A stretch of 8,013 bases of DNA. Source: Robiginitomaculum sp. Its GTDB lineage: Bacteria > Pseudomonadota > Alphaproteobacteria > Caulobacterales > Maricaulaceae. Position numbers and translations under genes: made by a program. Positions 1-5,412 of this stretch are shown here, piece after piece (positions within the stretch are counted from its first letter, which is position 1; each line of letters begins with the position of its first letter). Where the stretch lies: assembly GCA_027071965.1 (NCBI GenBank), contig JALSYJ010000292.1, positions 1 through 8,013 on the forward strand. Direction: 5' to 3'. The notes below the pieces were generated by a model. It worked only from the letters and a program-made list of their open reading frames with translations. It ran no database searches and had not been told where the DNA came from.

Positions 1-88
1 CTATTGTATGATCTACCCGCAACCACGCTTTGGCCTCAGTCAGATTTACCGGCTCTACAACCGGCTCCACAAGGATTTTGGTCGCCAT
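1..88 (-). CDS. Head-tail connector protein, gp6/phiE125 gp8-like (GTA g6-like), 5' part only
   Basis: The gene starts with ATG at position 88, reads leftwards and leaves the window after 29 codons. The visible protein begins MATKILVEPVVEPVNLTEAK and continues with AWLRVDHTI. The pattern EPVxLxEAKxxLRVD is typical of the N-terminus of phage head-tail connector proteins of the phiE125 gp8 / gp6-like family. A GGAG ribosome binding site lies 8 nt before the ATG. Members of this family form the ring joining the portal to the tail, and in RcGTA this gene (g6) directly follows the capsid gene, as here. It is separated from the capsid gene by 96 nt containing a hairpin. Most of the gene is outside the window, so length and integrity cannot be judged. 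Confidence 0.72.
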   Translation of the reverse strand, partial: MATKILVEPVVEPVNLTEAKAWLRVDHTI

Positions 89-132
89 TATCCGATCTCC
101 AGTTCAAAATTCACAGCAATTGGAAAAGTGAC

Positions 133-157
133 CGGGCGCGGGTTTCCCACACGCCCG
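133..157 (-). promoter_or_regulatory. Hairpin in the capsid-connector gap (possible attenuator or RNA processing site)
   Basis: The sequence CGGGCG (133-138) is the inverse complement of CGCCCG (152-157). Between them GGG (140-142) and CCC (146-148) can pair around a TTT loop, so the whole stretch folds into a GC-rich stem with a small internal loop. In the direction of the head genes it is followed by mixed sequence with only a four-T run, so it is not a convincing rho-independent terminator. Such a hairpin between a highly expressed capsid gene and its downstream gene could stabilise the upstream mRNA end or cause partial termination; this role is inference. Confidence 0.4.
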
Positions 158-184
158 ATCCCTATTCGCTTCAACTTCAGGGGC

Positions 185-1411
185 CTAGCTGATTGCGAAT
201 CTCAGAAGTTTGATGGCGTTAAAGTCCTGCACGCCGCCGCCTACACGTTTTGTGGTGTAGAACAGAATATATGGCTTGGATGAATATGGATCACGCACCA
301 CATTTATGCCCGTCCTGTCCACGATCAGATAACCGCGTCTAAAATCACCAAAAGCTATGGAAAAGGAGTTGCTGGCAATATCTGGCATGTCTTCAACCTC
401 GGTAACAGGATAACCCAGCAAGGTTGATGGCTGACCGGCTCCGGCCCCGGGCTGCCAAATGTAATTCCCATCGGCATCCTTAAACTTGCGTACCGCCGAA
501 ACTGTACGCCGGTTCATTACAAAGCGGGCATTGGGCCGATAGGCGGAGGCCGGTGCATAAATCAGATCTAAAATAGCATCCATTGGATTACTGGCATCAA
601 AAGCCCCATCGGTACCAGTTGCTATATAGCCCATCTGTCCCCATGCATGTACGTCCTGCGCCACATTGGTATAGGACAGGAAACCTCTTGGCTGCGAAAT
701 TCCATCTCCGGCAACAAAGGCTGTAGTTTCCTGAGTAGCCAGAACATCACGCACTTCTTCGGCCAGCCATTGATCCACATCCAAAATGGCATCATCAAGC
801 AAGGTTTGTGTGGTAGCAGGCATCGCATAAATCTCAGCCATAGGAAATTCAATCAGGCCAAGTGTGGGCGAATTGGTTTCCGGACGGCTTGCGGTTTCAC
901 TAACCCAGCCGGAACTGGCACCGCCAAGACTTACTGGTTTACGCAAATTTCCAGATCGGGTTTGCTGCACACTGGCAATAGCGCGAATAGGTGAAGCTTC
1001 AGCCAGTAACCGGTCAATCTGCGCCTGGGTTTCAGCAGGCGCCACATAACCACCATCAGCATCAATTCCTGCAGATAATGCTTTTTGCTCCACCAGATGT
1101 GATGCATCACCACTGCGCATATAGCGATCCCATGCCGGGCTTGTTTTCATTTGAACCTGATCCTGATGTGAGCCGGAAATCGGCTGGGCATCGCGTTTGG
1201 CTAACCTGTCCAGGGCTGCCTTTTGCTCGGTCAGTGTAGTATCAATTCGCTTTAGCTTTTCCTCTGTCAGCACATCAGCACATTGTTTTTGTTCGATTTC
1301 CAAAAGGCGTTGATCATTGACTTCCTTAAAAGCATCAAAGGCACACAAAAACTCTTCCATGCCTGATTTGGCTGTAGTTTGCGCACGTGTCATTTTGGTT
1401 TCTTTCTTCAC
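185..1411 (-). CDS. Major capsid protein, HK97 fold (GTA g5-like)
   Basis: This 408-residue protein belongs to the HK97-type phage major capsid family (Phage_capsid, PF05065), whose subunits build the icosahedral head shell. Residues about 15-75 are charged and heptad-like, matching the N-terminal scaffolding (delta) domain removed by the prohead protease. A Gly/Ala-rich stretch around residues 108-125 precedes the mature shell domain. Recognisable family motifs are GDGISQPRGFLSY (236-248), RFVMNRRTV (296-304), LLGYPV (331-336) and the beta-rich C-terminus with VDRTGINVVRDPYSS (364-378). Length is close to other GTA capsid proteins (about 400). The start is GTG at 1411, chosen because AGGAG lies about 7 nt upstream; the in-frame ATG at 1393 has no such site. 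It lies 15 nt after the protease gene, consistent with joint transcription. The exact maturation cleavage site cannot be read from the sequence. Confidence 0.93.
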   Translation of the reverse strand: MKKETKMTRAQTTAKSGMEEFLCAFDAFKEVNDQRLLEIEQKQCADVLTEEKLKRIDTTLTEQKAALDRLAKRDAQPISGSHQDQVQMKTSPAWDRYMRSGDASHLVEQKALSAGIDADGGYVAPAETQAQIDRLLAEASPIRAIASVQQTRSGNLRKPVSLGGASSGWVSETASRPETNSPTLGLIEFPMAEIYAMPATTQTLLDDAILDVDQWLAEEVRDVLATQETTAFVAGDGISQPRGFLSYTNVAQDVHAWGQMGYIATGTDGAFDASNPMDAILDLIYAPASAYRPNARFVMNRRTVSAVRKFKDADGNYIWQPGAGAGQPSTLLGYPVTEVEDMPDIASNSFSIAFGDFRRGYLIVDRTGINVVRDPYSSKPYILFYTTKRVGGGVQDFNAIKLLRFAIS

Positions 1412-1426
1412 TTATTTTCTCCTGAT

Positions 1427-1897
1427 TCATCCAGCCTGAATGTGTTGCAATGACCCATCCATGGCTGGAAGGTGGGCCTGAAGCACCCGCAAGCGGGCGC
1501 TGGGCAGCATGGGAAATGTAACGATTGACACCTCCCATAAATCTATCTTGCTTAATCGACGGCCACCGGCGATTGGTTCAGCGTTCTGAGTTCTAAAACC
1601 TATGGAAAGCCCATCAACAGAACCCCGCCTGACCAGCGCCATGGCCGTTCTCGACCGGGCGCCATCGGCAAAAATCCGTCCACGAACGAACAATCCCTTT
1701 TCTGTTTCAATGATCTTCTCCCACACCCCTATCGGCTCAGAAGCATCATGCTGAAACAACATGCTGACTTTTTGCGGGACACGCTGTGCCAGCGAGTGCT
1801 TAAATGCACCCGGCAGCACAATATCCCCTGCCAGATCTTGCTTATAAAAATGCGAAGCATAGCCCTCGATAAGGAGGGACTTTCTCATGTCACCCAT
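1427..1897 (-). CDS. HK97 family prohead protease (GTA g4-like)
   Basis: The product (156 residues from the chosen start) is a phage prohead serine protease of family S78 (PF04586), which cleaves the scaffolding domain from the capsid protein during head maturation. It begins with the usual fold entry IEGYASHFYKQDLAGDIVLPG (starting at residue 10). The conserved His is at residue 50 in MLFQHD, the nucleophile Ser at 98 in VDGLSIGF, and the conserved acidic residue Glu at 122 in LWEVSIVTFP, so the protease looks intact. The start is uncertain. ATG at 1897 has a weak GGA about 10 nt upstream, ATG at 1888 has a close GGGTG, and the open frame reaches a TTG at 1912 with no ribosome binding site. 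It sits between the small g3.5-position gene (31 nt gap) and the capsid gene (15 nt gap), as expected for a protease acting on the next gene's product. Confidence 0.9.
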   Translation of the reverse strand: MGDMRKSLLIEGYASHFYKQDLAGDIVLPGAFKHSLAQRVPQKVSMLFQHDASEPIGVWEKIIETEKGLFVRGRIFADGARSRTAMALVRRGSVDGLSIGFRTQNAEPIAGGRRLSKIDLWEVSIVTFPMLPSARLRVLQAHLPAMDGSLQHIQAG

Positions 1898-1928
1898 ATT
1901 GTTACATTCCAAAAATTTGTGATGGACT

Positions 1929-2186
1929 TCAGTCCTGATTATCGAGTCTGCTCTCGATACGAGCCAAGGACTGCCGGGTTTGCACCATATGAGCCTCTAA
2001 AGAGGCCAGTCGCTCTGCTATGCTTTGCCCGGCATCCGCCCGCTGCTCTAACTGGCGTATTCGCTCGGCGGCACGCCCGGCCCACAACAAAGCTGTGGCA
2101 CCTTGCAAGACAAGTGTCAGAACCATCGCAATGCCGATCTGGCGACTTAAATGCCAGCGGCCGGCATCTGTTTTTGCGGTATTCAT
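1929..2186 (-). CDS. Small membrane/coiled-coil protein at the GTA g3.5 position
   Basis: This 85-residue protein has one hydrophobic segment (about 16-36, IGIAMVLTLVLQGATALLWAG) followed by a charged amphipathic helix (about 38-83, with RIRQLEQRAD and ERLASLEAHM) that looks like a coiled coil. It therefore resembles a short membrane-anchored helix protein. The ATG at 2186 overlaps the portal stop codon as ATGA, the signature of translational coupling; a GTG three codons upstream is the alternative. In RcGTA a small gene, g3.5, lies at this position between portal and protease and has been linked to head formation. I assign it by position and size, not by recognisable sequence identity. A holin-like or spanin-like role is conceivable from the topology but unsupported. 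Confidence 0.68.
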   Translation of the reverse strand: MNTAKTDAGRWHLSRQIGIAMVLTLVLQGATALLWAGRAAERIRQLEQRADAGQSIAERLASLEAHMVQTRQSLARIESRLDNQD

Positions 2187-3343
2187 TGATTGCACTTCTT
2201 GCTATTTGCAGAACCGATATCAAGAAATTGACGCTTTTCTTCATCGCTTAAGAAATCAGCTTCTGAAACACGCCTCCACAAACCAGACTGATCCTCCTGT
2301 AAAGCGGGAACCCGATCTGCACAAACAGACAAGACAAGCTGATCACCAAACCAGCCACGCAGCCAATTCTCCAGCCCGGAAGTGGTTTTTTGAACCAAAG
2401 GCAGAATTGTCTGTCGCCAAAAGGCCCGGTTTGCCTCTTGATAATTTGCAAAAGTATTGTCACCTGGAATACCCAGCAACATAGGCGGCACGCCGAATGC
2501 CAACGCAATTTCCCGTGCTGCAGCATGCTGGCCATTTTGAAAATCCATGTCCGTAGGGCTAAGGGCCATTGGCTTCCAGTCCAGTCCACCTTCAAGCAGA
2601 ATTGGCCTTCCCGCATGGTCTTTGCCCTGATGGGATTGCTCTAATTCAGACTTCAGGCGTTGAAATTGCTCTTCACTCAAGCGATCTGCATTTTGGCTGT
2701 GAAATACCAAAGCCCCGGAAGGCCGCGCGGCATTATCTAACATGGATTTATTCCACGCCCCTCCTGCATTATGAATATCAATGACCCTGGCAGCGGCCTC
2801 AACAGGGCTCATTCCATAATGGTCATTATCAGGGTGAAATAATTTAAGGTGCAGAACCGGGTGACGGCCTTGCACAAAATCCTTAAACAAACGGACTTTT
2901 CTTGGCCCCACCTTATATTCCCACCCGGAAGGGCGCCCGGATTTATCAATGATTACCTTTACCCTGTCTGGACGCAAGACGTGCATCTGATAGCTACCGG
3001 TTTCAAGCTCGACCAATTCCATATAGCCATTGCCAGAAAGTAACAGATACCCATAAATATCCTCAAAAAAGCCGGCACTGGTTTGTTCAAGATTAGGTGC
3101 ACCGAGCAAGTTGGTAACCAGCTCATTTTCACAAGTCACCGGCACTGAGGCTGCCGCCTCTGCGATCATGCGCACACATCTGTACACAATGGTGTTTTGC
3201 ATAAAACCTTCACGGATCAGGTTGCGATAATTCCTTGGTGTCCAGATCACGCTGCCACCGGAATGCATAGCAATCAGGTGCCTGACACTTCTGGTTTTGC
3301 TTTCTGGTGCCGCAGATGATTTATTTTTGGCAAATCCAAACAT
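2183..3343 (-). CDS. Phage portal protein, HK97 family (GTA g3-like)
   Basis: This 386-residue protein belongs to the HK97-type portal family (PF04860), whose ring of twelve subunits occupies one capsid vertex and forms the channel for DNA packaging. Family features are NTIVYRCVRMIAEAAASVPV (50-69), LHLKLFHPDNDHYGMSPVEA (164-183), GRPILLEGGLDW (245-256) and REIALAFGVPPMLLG (277-291) followed by DNTFANYQEANRAFW (295-309). The short polar N-terminus and the length near 390 residues are typical of GTA portals. The ATG at 3343 has AGGA about 8 nt upstream. The terminase gene ends 17 nt before it, and its own stop overlaps the next gene as ATGA. It appears intact. Confidence 0.93.
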   Translation of the reverse strand: MFGFAKNKSSAAPESKTRSVRHLIAMHSGGSVIWTPRNYRNLIREGFMQNTIVYRCVRMIAEAAASVPVTCENELVTNLLGAPNLEQTSAGFFEDIYGYLLLSGNGYMELVELETGSYQMHVLRPDRVKVIIDKSGRPSGWEYKVGPRKVRLFKDFVQGRHPVLHLKLFHPDNDHYGMSPVEAAARVIDIHNAGGAWNKSMLDNAARPSGALVFHSQNADRLSEEQFQRLKSELEQSHQGKDHAGRPILLEGGLDWKPMALSPTDMDFQNGQHAAAREIALAFGVPPMLLGIPGDNTFANYQEANRAFWRQTILPLVQKTTSGLENWLRGWFGDQLVLSVCADRVPALQEDQSGLWRRVSEADFLSDEEKRQFLDIGSANSKKCNQ

Positions 3344-3360
3344 TTATTTTTCCTGTCCTG

Positions 3361-4683
3361 TTAAAGCACCCGCATTCGCGGCGATCCGTTTTGATTGAGC
3401 AATAAAGACCAGACCGCCCATACCAGTGCATCCATACGATCGGGCGATTTGGTGTTTCCTTCAGTTCCAAACCAGCACATTTCATCTTCCAGCTCAGGAA
3501 ATGAGTCGGCATGTGCGACCATCCCCCGACTGTAAAGCGCAGCCACAGGCTCGGCCCTTATCCGTTTGCCACGGCGCGCATGTACTAAAGTTACCGGCAG
3601 GGTTTTGTCCGCCAGTTGTAAAATGGTTCTAACCATCTCACCGCCTTGATTGGCCTCTGCCACTACACTGTCAGCTTCAAAGTCGTGCCAGGCCGCGCAG
3701 ACCGCTTTGGCCCAGCCTGTTGGCATTAATCCCTGCACTGTTCTGTCCGCCAGCACCCAAACTTTTGACATGGTTCCTGCCTTTACAAGACCGGCCACGA
3801 TTATCCCGCATGCAGCAGATTCTTTTCCTGCACCTGCCGGAGGGTCAACAGCCACCACTATGCGTTCAAAATCTGCAGGTGGCGGCTCAATTGCCCGCTC
3901 TATTTGCCTGCGGCTCCATAATCCACCTGGCGGATCTTCGATCAATTCCCCGTCTAACTCCTGCCGACCAAGGGCTGTATTTGCATAAAGGGCATGCATT
4001 TGATCCAAAAACGCTGCCGACAAATGTGGATTATCACTGGTTCTGGCATGACTCATTACCAGCCCCGGCTCCGCCAGCAAATTCTTTAGTGCCGACAATG
4101 GTTTTGGCGTTGTTGTCACCACTAATTTTGGGTTTTGCCCCAAGCGCAATCCCATTCTTAGCATTGCCAGACAGTGAGAAGGATCCTTCCATGCGCAAAA
4201 CTCATCTGCCCATGCCGCATCAAATTGTGGCCCGCGCAAGCCATCTGCATCTTCTGCTGAAAAGGCTTGTGCCACGGTTCCGTTTTTCCATTTCAACTGT
4301 CGGCGCGATGACGAATATTTTGGCCGGTTGCCCAAATCACTAATAGCTTTTAATCCGGAGTTTCCCTCAATCATTACCTCTCGCACATCATGAATAGTGG
4401 CTCCCACCAAGGCGATGCGTAGCGGTCTTTGACACTTCATCTGCGCTAAAGCACGAACCCATTCAGCCCCGGCTCTGGTCTTTCCTGAACCCCGGCCACC
4501 AAGCAGTACCCAGCTTGACCATTGACATTTCGGCGGCAATTGGTCCTCACGAGCCCAAAACTCCCAATACCGCAATAATTTTCCGGCATTTCCCCGGCTT
4601 AAATTTTTAATCGCCCATCGCACACGCTCTGGTTCAAAAGACATCAAATCAACGGCACGCAAGGGGCCTGAAAGCTGGGGCAA
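3361..4683 (-). CDS. Terminase large subunit / DNA packaging ATPase-nuclease (GTA g2-like)
   Basis: The 440-residue product is a large terminase that pumps DNA into the prohead and cuts it. The ATPase half shows Walker A GRGSGKT (63-69), Walker B ending in Asp160-Glu161 (DAAWADEF) and the coupling motif TTTPKP (190-195). The RNase H-like nuclease half shows likely metal ligands Asp280 (VVAVDPP), Glu343 (VVAEANQGGE) and Asp415 or Asp418 (SPDRMDAL). All key residues are present, and length and motif layout fit GTA g2. The start used is TTG at 4683, with GAGGA about 9 nt upstream. The alternative, ATG at 4644 (427 residues), lacks a ribosome binding site but overlaps the stop of a short upstream frame as TGATG. 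It is the first recognisable gene of the head cluster; no full-length small terminase precedes it. Confidence 0.94.
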   Translation of the reverse strand: MPQLSGPLRAVDLMSFEPERVRWAIKNLSRGNAGKLLRYWEFWAREDQLPPKCQWSSWVLLGGRGSGKTRAGAEWVRALAQMKCQRPLRIALVGATIHDVREVMIEGNSGLKAISDLGNRPKYSSSRRQLKWKNGTVAQAFSAEDADGLRGPQFDAAWADEFCAWKDPSHCLAMLRMGLRLGQNPKLVVTTTPKPLSALKNLLAEPGLVMSHARTSDNPHLSAAFLDQMHALYANTALGRQELDGELIEDPPGGLWSRRQIERAIEPPPADFERIVVAVDPPAGAGKESAACGIIVAGLVKAGTMSKVWVLADRTVQGLMPTGWAKAVCAAWHDFEADSVVAEANQGGEMVRTILQLADKTLPVTLVHARRGKRIRAEPVAALYSRGMVAHADSFPELEDEMCWFGTEGNTKSPDRMDALVWAVWSLLLNQNGSPRMRVL

Positions 4684-4805
4684 GAGTGGATTTCCTCATT
4701 GGCAGCCCCATGCCGGTTCTTGATAGAATATAAATCCGCCAAAGCTGCGGCGGTTCTGATCGCTTTTTTGGATCGTGAACAAATATAGCCGATCCCTGCG
4801 CCCAT
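4644..4805 (-). CDS. Candidate 53-codon ORF at the small-terminase (g1) position
   Basis: An open frame runs from ATG at 4805 to a TGA that overlaps the internal ATG of the terminase gene as TGATG. The peptide begins MGAGIGYICSRSKKAIRTAA and continues ALADLYSIKNRHGAANEE; it is basic and probably helical in the middle. There is no clear ribosome binding site before the ATG, and the last 40 nt overlap the terminase reading frame if that gene starts at its TTG. In RcGTA this position holds g1, the roughly 100-residue small terminase. I see no similarity that would prove this is g1; it could be a shortened homologue, a leader peptide or chance. Confidence 0.25.
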   Translation of the reverse strand: MGAGIGYICSRSKKAIRTAAALADLYSIKNRHGAANEEIHSCPSFQAPCVPLI

Positions 4806-4885
4806 AGGATAGCTATCTGCAATCAGCGTATAATATGTTGTTATTACTGCTATTTATTGTCATATAATCAGGAAAAGGTTTGCAT
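4684..4885 (-). promoter_or_regulatory. Likely control region upstream of the head gene cluster
   Basis: This stretch of about 200 nt lies between the stop of the YcgN-like gene and the terminase start, both minus strand. No convincing terminator follows the YcgN-like gene. The part at about 4820-4870 is AT-rich. On the minus strand TATTAT (plus positions 4830-4835) could be a -10 element and ATGACA (4858-4863) a -35-like element, but the spacing is 22 nt, too long for a standard promoter. A perfect 10-nt palindrome GATAGCTATC (4808-4817) and an inverted repeat GGATCG/CGATCC (4770-4775 and 4790-4795, 14 nt apart) could be protein binding sites. No TTAA-N7-TTAA CtrA-type site was found here. 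Assignment as the GTA promoter region rests on position. Confidence 0.4.
4770..4795. repeat. Inverted repeat GGATCG-N14-CGATCC
   Basis: Two perfectly complementary 6-nt arms (4770-4775 and 4790-4795) flank a 14-nt AT-rich spacer, upstream of the terminase gene. On the minus strand the repeat is followed by AAAAAA, not a T-run, so it is not a terminator for the minus-strand genes. An operator is possible. It also lies inside the candidate 53-codon frame. Confidence 0.35.
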
Positions 4886-5338
4886 CTATCCCCTACGGCG
4901 CTCTCCGGGCCAGCTTACAAGATGATCTTCTAAGTCCTCTGTGGCAATTTCGGTTTCGCAAACAGAGCGATCCTGTACTGAAAACCCTGCCTCATGAACG
5001 CTATTGCCACTGCCACTGATCAGATGGTGCCAATCGGGCAAGTCCATGCCATTTGCCACCAGCCGGTAAGCGCAGGTTTCAGGCATCCAATGCAGCTTTT
5101 TGACGTTTTCGGCAGTAAGGGTCACACAATCTGGAACATTGGCGCTACGATTATTATAATCGGAACATCGACAGGCGTGACGATCAAATAACTTACATGC
5201 CACATTGGTTGTGTGTATCTCGTTAGTTTCCTCATCCTGCAGCCGGATCATACAGCACTTGCCGCAACCATCACAAAGCGACTCCCATTGCGCCTGTGTC
5301 CAGCTTGCCATTGGTTGTTTTTTCCAAAATCTGTTCAT
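4886..5338 (-). CDS. ycgN: YcgN-family cysteine cluster protein (UPF0260, CxxCxxCC)
   Basis: The 150-residue product matches the YcgN/UPF0260 family (YkgJ-type CxxCxxCC domain, PF03692). The diagnostic block ESLCDGCGKCC places Cys22, 25, 28 and 29, followed by conserved NVACK (Cys48), ACRCSDY (Cys56, Cys58), VPDC (Cys71) and PETCAYRL (Cys89), then LPDWHHLISGS (100-110). The pattern follows E. coli YcgN closely from end to end. These cysteines are thought to bind zinc or an iron-sulfur cluster; the cellular role is unknown. No signal peptide is seen, so it is probably cytoplasmic. The ATG at 5338 gives an N-terminus (MNRFWKK) comparable to family members; the frame extends to a GTG at 5359, and neither has a good ribosome binding site. 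It is divergent from the penicillin-binding protein gene and upstream of the head cluster on the same strand; no functional link to the GTA is implied. Confidence 0.9.
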   Translation of the reverse strand: MNRFWKKQPMASWTQAQWESLCDGCGKCCMIRLQDEETNEIHTTNVACKLFDRHACRCSDYNNRSANVPDCVTLTAENVKKLHWMPETCAYRLVANGMDLPDWHHLISGSGNSVHEAGFSVQDRSVCETEIATEDLEDHLVSWPGERRRG

Positions 5339-5412
5339 GAAAAAGGCTTTTACGACCACAATTTAATCTTTACCAGACTTTTATTTGCATAAAATTCAAG
5401 TTACCAAAATCC
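5339..5412. promoter_or_regulatory. Divergent intergenic region between ycgN-like and PBP genes
   Basis: This 74-nt AT-rich interval separates two divergently transcribed genes, so it should hold promoters for both. On the plus strand TAAAAT (5390-5395) is a reasonable -10 for the penicillin-binding protein gene, with TTTACC (5369-5374) as a poor -35 at 15 nt spacing. No clear minus-strand promoter was identified, and no strong ribosome binding site precedes the ATG at 5413. Element assignments are weak; only the divergent arrangement is certain. Confidence 0.35.

Larger units (their letters stand above)
1..4683 (-). mobile_element. Gene transfer agent-like head gene module (partial, continues left)
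   Basis: Six consecutive minus-strand genes encode, in transcription order, large terminase, portal, a small membrane/coiled-coil protein, HK97-type prohead protease, HK97-fold major capsid protein and the start of a head-tail connector. This is the order of genes g2 to g6 of the R. capsulatus gene transfer agent (established knowledge). The sequence shows no integrase, excisionase, repressor or attachment repeats, and unrelated cellular genes (YcgN-like protein, penicillin-binding protein) follow immediately upstream. I infer a GTA cluster rather than a recent prophage; a decayed prophage of the same lineage cannot be excluded because the tail genes lie outside the window. Confidence 0.78.

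Noticed and set aside
1748..2484. Overlapping plus-strand open frames of 154 and 167 codons opposite portal, g3.5-position gene and protease
   Set aside because: They are antisense to well-supported genes, cross gene boundaries and have no family features.
3720..4343. A 207-codon plus-strand open frame antisense to the terminase gene
   Set aside because: It lies entirely within the terminase frame, which has all family motifs. Its translation is Pro/Leu/Ala-rich with no recognisable domain, and no ribosome binding site was found, so it is a shadow of minus-strand coding.
4700..4790. A short plus-strand open stretch ending in AAAVLIAFLDREQI before a stop near 4788
   Set aside because: It has no good start codon or ribosome binding site, is under 40 codons and has no family pattern.
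5361..5380. Possible CtrA-type site (TTAA followed by TTTACC) before the PBP gene
   Set aside because: The spacing and second half-site do not match TTAA-N7-TTAA; only one half-site is present.
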